Positions 8,861 to 17,341 of a DNA stretch of 64,000 nucleotides are shown piece by piece. Source of the stretch: Acidobacteriota bacterium. Lineage in GTDB: Bacteria > Acidobacteriota > Thermoanaerobaculia > Gp7-AA8 > JAHWKK01. How positions within the stretch are numbered: position 1 is the stretch's first letter; every line of letters begins with the position of its first letter. A program made the position numbers and the translations under genes. The notes beneath the pieces are model-generated. The model was not told where the DNA came from. It ran no database searches and was given only the letters and a program-made list of their open reading frames with translations. Where the stretch lies: NCBI GenBank assembly GCA_019347945.1, contig JAHWKK010000014.1, positions 1-64,000 on the forward strand, written 5' to 3'.

Positions 8861-11509
8861 TCAGAGGGCCAGCCAGTAACTGAACTTGATCATGAAGACG
8901 TCGTCGGACGGAGCATCGATGAGTCCTTCGAGATCGTCACCCGGACGGAAGCGGCCGTGATTGACGGCGTTCGCGCGGTTCTCGTTCCAGACCAGATAGA
9001 CTGCCGAACCAGGTCTGAACTCCCATCGAACGATCGCGTTTCCGCGGAGGCTTCGGAAATTGAAGTCGGGATTCGCGAACGAGAAGGGAGAGGCGGATCC
9101 ATCCGCATCGGGATCAACGGTATAGACGCCACTCACCGGATCGAAGGCGATTGTCCCCCCGTCGGTGCCGTAGACCATGTAGTCGAGCGACCGCGGGCGC
9201 TCGAGCTCCTTGAAGTCGAGGTAGTCTCCGGAGGCGATGAATGGCTGGAGAAACATCTGAAGCGAGAGGTTCGGGGAGAAGGTCCAGTCGAGCCGGGTCT
9301 CGAGCTCGAGACTCTTCCGATCGATCTCGGCGAAGACATAACGCTGCCCAAAGGTCTCGATCGCCAGCGTGTCATCCACCGCCGTGACGTACTGAAGCCA
9401 GCTGTGCGAGTCCGAATAGGATGGCTGGAAGGTGAGCTGGACGTTCGAAGCGGGTTTGAAGCGAAGCCAGGCTCCGAGGGAATAGCCGTTGGAACCCTCG
9501 CCGCCGCGATAGGTTTCGCCGTAGATTTCCCAGTTGATCGGTTTCCGGCGATCGCCGCCGTAAGAGACGTTGATGCTCATTCCGGTCGGATCGGTCACCA
9601 CCGGGCCCCCGCGAGTGGCCCGGTCGTCATCGACGGCGAAATCGTATCCACCCCCGAACCCGACATACGAGTAGTTGTGAAATCGGGTCTGGAAGTTTCC
9701 GTAGAATCCGTTCTTGAGCTCGTCGCCATCGAAGTTCCAGCTGTTGTACTTTCCGATCCACCAGTTCCTGTCGCGCGTGAGCTTCCCGGGTTCCGGGTTG
9801 TTGTACAGCACCACGGCGTGAGAGCTGATCAGATCGGTCCGCGTGAGGAACCCGATGTCGTTGGTATCGAACCCGGGGGAGTAGGCGTGAGCCTTCAGGT
9901 TGAACTTCCAGTTTCCGGTTTGTTTCGCCGCCATCTGACTGGCGGTCCAGCCGCTCAGGCTGGTGCGGTCCGGATCGAAGTCGACATGTCCGGCGTCGGG
10001 ACGGTCGTAGTATCGCGCCGAGGAGCTCTGAACGAGTCGAATCGACTCGGGGCTCCCCTCGACGTGACTTCCGCCGAACGACCACTCCCAGATCCAGTCC
10101 TTCTCTCCGAAGAACTTGAAGCCGTCGATACCTCCGCTGTAAGCAGAAGATTTCATCCAACCGAGCTCGGAGGGAAGATCACGGTTGACCGCCGTGAAAA
10201 GACCGCCGATCCGTGACATTCCTCCGTCGAATTCCTTTGCGGGCCGTAGGACGAAGTAGTTGGTCGCGGGCTCGACGACGCTCGAAAAACGATCGCCGCG
10301 GAGATCGAAATTCGCCGTCTCCTCCTGAGTGTAGGCATCCAGGACGCCGATCGACCAGCCGTCTCCGAACTTGCCGGTGAGCTTGATCGCTCCGAGGATC
10401 GTCGACTCGCCCGGGGCATCATGGAAATCGTGAGCCTGTGAGAAGACGGCTTGCGGCGAGCGGCCGATGCGACGCGAGTAGAAGTACTGAGGCGTGTTGA
10501 AGCTGAATCCGAAGTTGTGATTGGAACCGCCCTGACCGAAATTGAAGAGACTCGAGCCTTCGATGAAGAACGGCCGCTTCTCCGGGAAGAAGAGCTCGAA
10601 CTGCGACAGGTTCACCTGGGCGGGGTCGACCTCGACCTGCCCGAAGTCGGGATTGATCGAGCCGGTCAGCGTGAGGTTCGAAGTGAGCCCGTACTTGAAG
10701 TCCACGCCCGCGGTGCCATCGGTCTCGGTGTCGGAACGAAACGGGTCGTCTCCGGATACGGTATTGAGAAAACCGGCGCGGCCGACGACGTAGGGGGTGA
10801 CCTCGAACGATCGGGGAGGCTCGATGTTCCGGATCCCCTCGAGATCAGCGAAGCGCGATACGAAGCCGGTCTCGGTCCTCGGAATGTGGATCAGCCGCGA
10901 GTCCTCGTTCTTTCGCTCGACGAACCTTCCGAAGTTGATCCCCCAGACATGCTCCTGGCGATCGGAGAATCGAAGCTGGGAGTAGGGGATGCGCATCTCC
11001 AGCGACCATCCGCCCTCGTCGATCTGCGTCGCGGAGTCCCAGACGCCGTCCCAGTTCCAGTCGTCCCAGCCGTCATTGAAGAGAACCATGTCGATTCTGA
11101 CGTTCGACGGATTGACCCAAAATCCGAATCCGGTCCGGCGGTCATGGTGCGGATCGACATAGAAGCGGAACCAGTCGGAGTTCAGAGAATTGTCGCGCCG
11201 TCCGAGCCGGGTGGTGACGGGCCCGGAGTCCTCGAGTCTCGCCGCGACGTAGAGAGCGGCGTCATCGTAGGCGATCCGGACGGTGGTCTTCTCGGTCGCC
11301 GGTTCTCCTTCCTCCGGTTCGCGTTGTGTGAATCCTTCGATCGGCTGGGCCTTTTCCCAGATCGGTTCGTCGATCCGGCCGTCGATGACGGGGGAGGTCT
11401 CCGCGCGAACCGCGGTGAACGTCGGGCGCTCGGTGCTCGCCAGTAATGGCGCGGCAACGAACGATGAGGCTATGGCCAGAATCAATCCGGGTTTGGTCAT
11501 GCGCTTCAT
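8861..11509 (-). CDS. DUF5916 outer-membrane protein with N-terminal CBM9-like domain
   Basis: An 882-residue exported protein. After the signal peptide (GLILAIASSFVAAPLLAS) comes a CBM9-like sugar-binding domain: SPVIDGRIDEPIWEKAQPI, TVRIAYDDAALYVAARLED and FRFYVDPHHDRRTG. The remaining ~650 residues are the DUF5916 beta-barrel, with NLTLTGSINPDFGQVEVDPA and ELFFPEKRPFFIEGSSLFN as family hallmarks and alternating strands to the C-terminus. The ATG at 11509 has AGGAGGA nine bases upstream. Proteins of this family are usually orphan outer-membrane receptors or channels. It lies 133 bases downstream of the M56 sensor gene on the same strand, so it may belong to that regulon. Confidence 0.9.
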   Translation of the reverse strand: MKRMTKPGLILAIASSFVAAPLLASTERPTFTAVRAETSPVIDGRIDEPIWEKAQPIEGFTQREPEEGEPATEKTTVRIAYDDAALYVAARLEDSGPVTTRLGRRDNSLNSDWFRFYVDPHHDRRTGFGFWVNPSNVRIDMVLFNDGWDDWNWDGVWDSATQIDEGGWSLEMRIPYSQLRFSDRQEHVWGINFGRFVERKNEDSRLIHIPRTETGFVSRFADLEGIRNIEPPRSFEVTPYVVGRAGFLNTVSGDDPFRSDTETDGTAGVDFKYGLTSNLTLTGSINPDFGQVEVDPAQVNLSQFELFFPEKRPFFIEGSSLFNFGQGGSNHNFGFSFNTPQYFYSRRIGRSPQAVFSQAHDFHDAPGESTILGAIKLTGKFGDGWSIGVLDAYTQEETANFDLRGDRFSSVVEPATNYFVLRPAKEFDGGMSRIGGLFTAVNRDLPSELGWMKSSAYSGGIDGFKFFGEKDWIWEWSFGGSHVEGSPESIRLVQSSSARYYDRPDAGHVDFDPDRTSLSGWTASQMAAKQTGNWKFNLKAHAYSPGFDTNDIGFLTRTDLISSHAVVLYNNPEPGKLTRDRNWWIGKYNSWNFDGDELKNGFYGNFQTRFHNYSYVGFGGGYDFAVDDDRATRGGPVVTDPTGMSINVSYGGDRRKPINWEIYGETYRGGEGSNGYSLGAWLRFKPASNVQLTFQPSYSDSHSWLQYVTAVDDTLAIETFGQRYVFAEIDRKSLELETRLDWTFSPNLSLQMFLQPFIASGDYLDFKELERPRSLDYMVYGTDGGTIAFDPVSGVYTVDPDADGSASPFSFANPDFNFRSLRGNAIVRWEFRPGSAVYLVWNENRANAVNHGRFRPGDDLEGLIDAPSDDVFMIKFSYWLAL

Positions 11510-11642
11510 CGGTGTCGATCCTCCTGATTTCCTCGACGGATTTTCGGCCGTCTGGTTGCTTTGCTCGTGGTGATTGCGGCTTGTTGTGACACACCTGGAA
11601 CAGACGAGACGAAGAGAACGGCAATTTTGGAACGGGGGCTTC

Positions 11643-14600
11643 CTAGTCCAGACGCCTGGCCTTTCGCTGCGCGATGGCGTACTCGAGAAGCGACCGGAGC
11701 TTCTCGTCGGCTTGCCGCGCTTCCTCCGCCTGACGCCCGCTGATCTCGCTCTGCAATGAGCCGATCTTTCCGTGTTTCTCTCCGAGCCTGCCCTGTTCGA
11801 GGGCGAGCCGTTCCAACTCATCGGCCAGTCTTCTGATCTCGGCGTTCAGCTGTTCGCTCGAGTATTGCGCCGCTCGCTGGGAGATTCTCGACTGCTGATC
11901 TGCGAGTCGCGCCTGTTGCCTGACGATCCGGGCCTGTTCACGACTGATCGCGGATTGCTCGCGACCGAGCTCACGCTGCTCGTGAGCGAGCTCGGATACC
12001 GGCTCGAGAATCTCCATTGCACGGTCCACGAGATCCTCGTCGGTGATCATCCAGAGGTTGCCCTGGTGTTCCATTGCGAAGACTGTTTCCTCGCCTCTGA
12101 CGACCCACTTCCTGTCGTCTTTCGAAATGACCAGCCGGTCGTCGTCACTGTTCCACGACCCGGAGATGTTGGCGTCGTCGGTGTTCTGGATCGTCATCGA
12201 GTCGCCGTCGAGCAGGATGAACGAGGTTTTCCCCGGATAGCCATAGGGTGCTCCGGGAGCTAGCGGGGCAACCGGTGGCAGGGGGACACCCACCATTGTC
12301 TGCGTTGTGCCCCCCGCCGAAGCCGAGGCGCTTACGGGGCCTGCGGATGTGATCTGCCACGCCTCAGGAGACTCCGGCGGTAGCGGTGGTAGCGGGGCGA
12401 GCTCTGCGCAGTCGTCGCAATGCGAGCTCTTCTGCCTCGACTTCGAGCTCCGGATCACTTCTCGATAGCGAGGGTCCGATCTGAGCGACCGAAGATCCTC
12501 GTCGCTCTCGAGCCTGTGACCGACGTCCATACCGTAGCTCTCCGCGCGATCGAGCCACTGGAAGGCGAGATCGGTGTGGCCGAGCCGGGCGTGTCCGCAG
12601 GCGATGTTGTAGGCGCTGTATGCGGTCTGATAACCGAGCTGGAGCGCGCGGCTGAAAGCGGCGATCGCCTGGTCGTAATTGCCGGTGTAGTGATAGGCGA
12701 AGCCGAGGTTGGACCATCCGCGACCGCTCTCCGGGTTCTCCTCGACATACTTCCGGTACTCGTCGATTGCTTCGCGGTAGCGGGCCGTCTTCTGATGGTC
12801 GTTGTCGAAATGGAAGCGATCCATCGAGAGCCGCCTGGCCCGCGCGAGCAGATCGCGAAAGCGCGGATTATCGCGGAGCGAATCGAGGTCGGCATCTTTC
12901 TCGATGAGATGGACACGGTCGAGCCCGCCGGAGACCGCACGCTCGAGCCAGTCGATCGCCGTCGACTCTCTGCCGGAGAGGGCGTACGCGCAGGCGAGGT
13001 TGTACATCGCACGGGTCGACTGCCCGTTGCTCAACTGGTGGGCCCTCTGAAGGGCATCGACACCGGCGTCGAGGCGGCGAAGCTTCAGCAGCTGATACCC
13101 GAGGTCGTTCCAGTCGTCGACGTCACCCGAGGATGTCTTTCTGAGGCTCTCGTACTCCGCCATGACCCTGGCCGAGTGGGACATCGCCTTCGCGCGTTTT
13201 CCTTCGACAGCCGCCGACTCGACTCGTTCGAGAAAAGCCTGGAACTTCGGGTTCGAGCGAATCGGGTCGAGGTCGTCGTCCTGGAAGAAATAGCTGATCT
13301 CGTCGAATCCGGCGCGGAGAGAAGCCTCGAGGTGAACCAGTGCCTGGTCAGCGTTACGGAGCCGGGCGTATCCGCACGCCGCGTTGTACTCCGAGGTTCC
13401 TGGGCGGTATCCGAGCCGCGCTGCCTTGGCGAAAAGGGCGGCCGCCTCGGCCCACTCTTCTTCGTTGTGGAGCTCCCAGGCGCGATCCCACGCCTCTTCT
13501 CCTTCCTCCTTGCTCTTCCTTCCGGAGTAAGTCCTCCCGGTGACATTGCCGTTGTTGTCGACGTTGATGTTGTAGTTGTAGTTCGAGTTGGTGTTTACGT
13601 TGTAGTTCTGATCCGAGGCGAATTTCTCGACGAAGTCGAAGAAGTCGGGATCGAAGTCCGACCATGCCCACGCCTCGGAGCTTTCTTCCTCGGTGATCAG
13701 CGGCTCTGCCTCGACGTCGATCGTGACTCCTGGAGTGCCGGATGTGGCCATCTGAGCCGCCGCGAGGTCCTCATCCGGGGCGGGAGCCGCCCCCAGTCTG
13801 AATGCGGCGAGCGTCGCGACTGCGACGAGTGCAACCGAGCTGACGGCGACGAGCTTTCTGAATGTCATCCCCGTTCTCTCCGCCAGAGGCTCGAGAATCG
13901 CAAGCAGGCGACCCTCGATCTCCGAGCGCCGCGACATCGCCAGCGCCACGCTCGAGTAGCGGTCGCGCTCGGGAAGCTGTCGGGCAATCTCGAGGATGTG
14001 GCTCGCGTAATCGGAAGCCGCTTCCCCCTTGCTGACGACGACGTCATCGCAGGCGCGCTCGGCGAGCCGCCGTGCCGTCTGCTCGAGCGTCCAGCTCAGT
14101 GGATGGAACCAGTAGAGGATCGTCGTGAGTTGCCCGACGAGCAGCGTCGTACAGTCGTGGCGCGCCACGTGGGCCATCTCGTGCGTCAGAACGGTTCTCA
14201 GTCGGTCGGTATCCCAAACTCTGCTGCTCTGAGGAAGAAGGATGACCGGATTGGCGAATCCCCAGACGAGTGGTACATCGACTCCGTCGCTCAGCCGCAC
14301 TTCCGGCTGGCGCGGCGTCTTCATCTCCCGGGAGAGCATCGACGCGATCTCCTGAGCCGATCGATCTGCCCGGGTCGCGTTCGAAGCAATCCAGGAGATC
14401 CGGAGGATTCCTGTGATGAATCGGACGAGGACGAACAGCGCGCCGATCAGCCAGACCCAGCGGAGAATCGGCCACCAGGCGATCGAGCCGGCGAAATCGC
14501 GGGCGAGCTCGCTGAGCGACATTCCTCGCACGGGTGCGGAAGGCTGGGTCGCAGTCGTCGGCGAAACGACGCCAGCTTCCTGAACGTCGCTCGTACCGGA

Positions 14601-14972
14601 CCGCTCGAGATACTCCGAGGTCGTCCAGCCGGTCACGAACTCTTCAGACGCACCTTCCTGGACGAGGATCTCGTCCGTTCGGACGGATTCCGAACCGACT
14701 CTCGGCCCCGCTTCCGGATCGGCTGTCGCTTCGAGCAGGGCGGGCAGAGTGGCGGTTTCTTCCGTGGCGTCTTCGACCGGCGGAGGAAGAACCTCGATCG
14801 TACGAGTCGGCATCGTCCGGCTCAGAATCGGGAGGATCAGCAGCGCTGCGAGAGCCGTGGCCGCGATCAGGTGCTTCGTGCTCGCCGAGTAACTTCGCAG
14901 AGCGAGGACGGCCAGATGACCGAGTGCCAGAATCAACGTCGCCTTGATGAATAGATCGATTGCAGTGGTCAT
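11643..14972 (-). CDS. M56 (BlaR1-like) membrane metalloprotease with TPR array and C-terminal coiled coil
   Basis: A 1109-residue membrane sensor. Residues 1-50 and about 160-195 form transmembrane helices; VLTHEMAHVARHD (HEMAH at 264-268) is the M56 zinc site, with the third ligand likely in LAERACDD. A further TM lies near 375-395. The periplasmic part has an Asn-rich linker (NYNVNTNSNYNYNINVD), then TPR-like units of the form NAACGYARLRNADQAL from about 480 to 840, and ends in a Gln/Glu-rich coiled coil (REQARIVRQQARLADQQSR). BlaR1 homologues cleave a cognate BlaI repressor; the penicillin-binding sensor domain of true BlaR1 is absent and replaced by TPRs, so the signal is probably a protein or peptide. 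It begins two bases after the repressor gene. Confidence 0.9.
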   Translation of the reverse strand: MTTAIDLFIKATLILALGHLAVLALRSYSASTKHLIAATALAALLILPILSRTMPTRTIEVLPPPVEDATEETATLPALLEATADPEAGPRVGSESVRTDEILVQEGASEEFVTGWTTSEYLERSGTSDVQEAGVVSPTTATQPSAPVRGMSLSELARDFAGSIAWWPILRWVWLIGALFVLVRFITGILRISWIASNATRADRSAQEIASMLSREMKTPRQPEVRLSDGVDVPLVWGFANPVILLPQSSRVWDTDRLRTVLTHEMAHVARHDCTTLLVGQLTTILYWFHPLSWTLEQTARRLAERACDDVVVSKGEAASDYASHILEIARQLPERDRYSSVALAMSRRSEIEGRLLAILEPLAERTGMTFRKLVAVSSVALVAVATLAAFRLGAAPAPDEDLAAAQMATSGTPGVTIDVEAEPLITEEESSEAWAWSDFDPDFFDFVEKFASDQNYNVNTNSNYNYNINVDNNGNVTGRTYSGRKSKEEGEEAWDRAWELHNEEEWAEAAALFAKAARLGYRPGTSEYNAACGYARLRNADQALVHLEASLRAGFDEISYFFQDDDLDPIRSNPKFQAFLERVESAAVEGKRAKAMSHSARVMAEYESLRKTSSGDVDDWNDLGYQLLKLRRLDAGVDALQRAHQLSNGQSTRAMYNLACAYALSGRESTAIDWLERAVSGGLDRVHLIEKDADLDSLRDNPRFRDLLARARRLSMDRFHFDNDHQKTARYREAIDEYRKYVEENPESGRGWSNLGFAYHYTGNYDQAIAAFSRALQLGYQTAYSAYNIACGHARLGHTDLAFQWLDRAESYGMDVGHRLESDEDLRSLRSDPRYREVIRSSKSRQKSSHCDDCAELAPLPPLPPESPEAWQITSAGPVSASASAGGTTQTMVGVPLPPVAPLAPGAPYGYPGKTSFILLDGDSMTIQNTDDANISGSWNSDDDRLVISKDDRKWVVRGEETVFAMEHQGNLWMITDEDLVDRAMEILEPVSELAHEQRELGREQSAISREQARIVRQQARLADQQSRISQRAAQYSSEQLNAEIRRLADELERLALEQGRLGEKHGKIGSLQSEISGRQAEEARQADEKLRSLLEYAIAQRKARRLD

Positions 14973-14974
14973 GA

Positions 14975-15364
14975 TCAGCGTCCTTCCCTGCGGGCCTCGG
15001 CGATCATCGCCTCGAGTTTTTCCAGATCTTCGTCACTCAGGTCGCGCTTCCGCGAGTCGAGAAGGGCTGCGACCACCTTCTCGGCGGAATCGTCGAAGAA
15101 GGTCGAGACGAGATGTTCCAGCGCGTTCTTCGACGCGCGGCTTCGCGTCATCGTTGGAGCGTAGACGTATCGCACCCCATCGTCTTCGTGTCGAAGGTGT
15201 CCCTTTTCCTCGAGGATCCGGAGCGTGGCCCTCACCGCGGAGTACGACGGTGGTTCGGCCATTTCCTCGTGGACTTCGGCGGCGGTCGCCGTCCCGCGCC
15301 GGTAGATCACGTCCATGATCTCTTTTTCTCTCTTTGAAAACTCTGCACGTCTCGGGGCCATCAA
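14975..15364 (-). CDS. BlaI/MecI/CopY-family transcriptional repressor
   Basis: A 129-residue winged-helix repressor: FSKREKEIMDVIYRRGTATA and PSYSAVRATLRILEEKGHL form the HTH, HEDDGVRYVYAPTM the wing, and the C-terminal half (ALEHLVSTFFDDSAEKVVAA) the dimerisation helices where the M56 partner normally cuts. Two Met codons open the frame; either could start. It is the first gene of the operon with the M56 protein and sits directly behind two 18-bp palindromes that overlap its promoter, so autorepression is expected. Confidence 0.92.
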   Translation of the reverse strand: MMAPRRAEFSKREKEIMDVIYRRGTATAAEVHEEMAEPPSYSAVRATLRILEEKGHLRHEDDGVRYVYAPTMTRSRASKNALEHLVSTFFDDSAEKVVAALLDSRKRDLSDEDLEKLEAMIAEARREGR

Positions 15365-15378
15365 CTGTTCCTTTCACG

Positions 15379-15432
15379 ATGCTAAAAACTTAGCATATGC
15401 AGAAAATTTAGCATCAAACTCGGGAAAGTCAA
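15379..15432 (-). promoter_or_regulatory. blaI-type operator pair overlapping the promoter
   Basis: ATGCTAAAAACTTAGCAT (15379-15396) is a perfect inverted repeat, 7-4-7. It is immediately followed by the degenerate copy ATGCAGAAAATTTAGCAT (15397-15414), so two 18-bp operators lie head to tail. On the minus strand a promoter, TTGACT (15432-15427) and TAAATT (15410-15405) with a 16-base spacer, has its -10 inside the second operator. Binding by the BlaI-like protein should block transcription of its own operon. Confidence 0.8.
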
Positions 15433-15522
15433 CCCTCGAGAGTGTTACGTCCTGGTGACTGTTGATGTTTCAGGGGCGGGTCCGGACTGGATTCGGAGCT
15501 TTAAAACCTCTCCCTTGAAGTT

Positions 15523-15616
15523 TCGGGGTCGGGTCTGAACATGGAACTTAACTCCCGAATCAGGCGAAAAGCAACGCACTTACGGAGTTAAGTTCCATGT
15601 TCAGACCCGACCCCGA
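15523..15616. repeat. 33-bp perfect inverted repeat
   Basis: Arms 15523-15555 and 15584-15616 are exact reverse complements, separated by a 28-base loop. Each arm contains TCTGAACATGGAACTTAACT (or its complement). The right arm runs into the lipB-NUDIX frame and provides its last codons and the TGA stop. No U-tract follows on either strand, so it is not an ordinary intrinsic terminator. The structure resembles REP/MITE-type elements mobilised by Y1 transposases, but no transposase is present. The interval 15433-15522 shows a looser echo of the same phrase (GGGGCGGGTCCGGA). Confidence 0.85.
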
Positions 15617-16671
15617 TTCCCGATGGCCTCGATCGCTTCCCGGTCGTCGGACCACCGGATCCGATCCGGCACGCGCTCCCGCGACACCCATTCGTACCGC
15701 TGGTGCTCGGGCCCGAGTCGGACGACTTCATTTCCCCGATGCTCGAGGTGGAACGTCCGTTCGTCGGCGAAGCTGATGGCTGAAGACCCGAGATACTCCG
15801 GATCGATCACGAAGGACTGTCGGAGCGGATGCTCGCGGAGACCGGAGGGGTCGAGTCCGGTCTCCTCGCGAAGCTCGCGCGCGGCGGCGTCCAGCGAAGA
15901 TTCTCCCGGCTCGATCCGCCCGGTGACGGGTTGCCAGAAGCCTCCTCGATCATTTTTCCGCTGCAGAAGGAGCACCGCGTCGTTCCGCGTGACGACGACC
16001 TTGACGATCTCGATGTCGTGGTCCCTCTCGACGATCTTCCGCTCGAAGACATCTCCGAAGTGCCCGACGACGCTGTCGCGGACCTCGTCGAGCGGCAGTT
16101 TCCGGCCAGTCAGACGCTCGAGCGAGCTCACCCCGCGCCCTTCGACCCCGCACGGGGTGATCAGCTCGAAATCGGCGAGCCTCGTCGAAACATTGAGCGC
16201 AAATCCGTGCGAGGTCGTCCATTTCGCGATCCGAACCCCGAGTGCGGCGATCTTTTCGCGGCCCACCCACACGCCGTGGTTGACCTCGTCCCGCCCGGCG
16301 GTAATCCCGTAATCGGCGGCGGTGCGAATGAGAACTTCCTCGAGCCGTTCGACGTACTTTCTGACATCGCGGCGACCTTCGCCCAGGTGAAGGATCGGGT
16401 AGCCGACGATCTGGCCGGGGCCATGGTAGGTGATGTCGCCCCCGCGTGTCGTCTCGTAGAACCGAATTCCTCGCTCGGCCAGGGTCTGCTCGTCGGCGAG
16501 GAGGTGCTCGCGTTTTCCGGTACGTCCGATCGTGACCACCGGGGGATGCTCGAGCAGCAGCAGCTGGTCGGGAATCTCGCGACGCTGTCTCAGTTCAGCG
16601 AGGCGCTGCTGCATTCCCATCCCGTTCTCATAGGTGACGAGATGGAGCCGCCGGAGCTCACAGGTTTCCAT
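15601..16671 (-). CDS. lipB: octanoyltransferase LipB fused to a NUDIX hydrolase
   Basis: A 356-residue two-domain protein. Residues 1-215 are LipB, which transfers octanoate from acyl carrier protein to lipoyl domains: LLLEHPPVVTIGRTGK, GGDITYHGPGQIVGYPI, the general-base Lys in REKIAALGVR (K140) and the thioester Cys in ITPCGVEGRGVSSL (C174). Residues about 220-356 are a NUDIX hydrolase with the complete box from G251 to 273 (GRIEPGESSLDAAARELREE then TGL); GGFWQPVTG before the box recalls the NudB-like group acting on dihydroneopterin triphosphate. LipB alone is normally about 210-230 aa. The ATG lies 14 bases inside the CPBP gene, in an operon with E2 and lpdA. The stop codon sits in the 33-bp inverted repeat. 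Confidence 0.93.
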   Translation of the reverse strand: METCELRRLHLVTYENGMGMQQRLAELRQRREIPDQLLLLEHPPVVTIGRTGKREHLLADEQTLAERGIRFYETTRGGDITYHGPGQIVGYPILHLGEGRRDVRKYVERLEEVLIRTAADYGITAGRDEVNHGVWVGREKIAALGVRIAKWTTSHGFALNVSTRLADFELITPCGVEGRGVSSLERLTGRKLPLDEVRDSVVGHFGDVFERKIVERDHDIEIVKVVVTRNDAVLLLQRKNDRGGFWQPVTGRIEPGESSLDAAARELREETGLDPSGLREHPLRQSFVIDPEYLGSSAISFADERTFHLEHRGNEVVRLGPEHQRYEWVSRERVPDRIRWSDDREAIEAIGNRGRV

Positions 16672-17341
16672 TGATCGGGCTTTCGGGCTTCGGAATTCGC
16701 CCCACGACGAGGCCGACGACGAGGTCGTAGAGAAAATGGAGAATCATGACGACGAGGAGCCCGCCGGTCACAGCGACGAGCGCCTGCAGAGCGAGCCCGA
16801 AGATCATGACGAGAAGGGCGCTCGTCACGCCCTGGGCGAGATGGGCGAGACCGAAGACGATCGCGGCCGCGATGGCAGCCGGCCACCAGCTCCCTCCTGC
16901 CACTCCTCGGAACAGTTCGAACAGAGCCCCTCGGAAGATGATCTCTTCACAAATCGCCGCGCAGATCGAAACGACGATCCAGAGCGAACGTTCCTGAGGC
17001 GTCCGCGGCGCGATTTTCAGCAGGCGTCTGCGGCGGCTGTCCGAGGTGAACCGCCATCCTGCAAACATCACGGCGAGCGCGAAGATCAGCGCGCCGAGCA
17101 TCAGGCCGACCGCGATGAACGTGACGTCTCCTCCGAGCGGTATCGCAATGTCACGCTCGTACATCATCCAGACGGCGAGAGCGAGAAGAGCGATCTGGAG
17201 GACGATCGCTTCGATGTAGAAGGCGCTTCGCGGAATCGCGATCGCGTCGTCGTCGAGAACCTTCCGGCTCATCCAGGCGAGCGCCGGAACGACGAAGACC
17301 AGAACCGTCAGGAAGATCGGCGTGGCGACGTCGACTGTCAC
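16658..17341 (-). CDS. CPBP-family intramembrane metalloprotease
   Basis: A 227-residue membrane protein with about seven predicted helices. EEIIFRGALFELF carries the EExxxR motif, FGLAHLAQG the second motif His, and HFLYDLVVG the third, the full active-site set of CAAX/bacteriocin-processing (CPBP) proteases. The frame extends upstream, but the GTG at 17341 makes a GTGA overlap with the E2 stop and puts the start just before the first helix. CPBP proteins serve in prenyl-protein processing, bacteriocin self-immunity or membrane-protein scaffolding; its job within a lipoate operon is unclear. Confidence 0.88.
   Translation of the reverse strand: MTVDVATPIFLTVLVFVVPALAWMSRKVLDDDAIAIPRSAFYIEAIVLQIALLALAVWMMYERDIAIPLGGDVTFIAVGLMLGALIFALAVMFAGWRFTSDSRRRRLLKIAPRTPQERSLWIVVSICAAICEEIIFRGALFELFRGVAGGSWWPAAIAAAIVFGLAHLAQGVTSALLVMIFGLALQALVAVTGGLLVVMILHFLYDLVVGLVVGRIPKPESPINGNL

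Noticed and set aside
12420-14954. An 844-codon open frame on the plus strand opposite the M56 gene
   Set aside because: It is antisense to a gene with clear zinc-protease and TPR motifs, has no recognisable domain, and long antisense frames are expected in GC-rich DNA. The same applies to 8750-10216, 18854-20275 and 52651-54114 on the plus strand.
11643-15364. Beta-lactam resistance locus (BlaR1/BlaI)
   Set aside because: The sensor lacks a penicillin-binding domain and there is no beta-lactamase or altered PBP gene nearby.
15523-15616. Intrinsic terminator
   Set aside because: The stem is far longer than usual and neither side is followed by a T-run.
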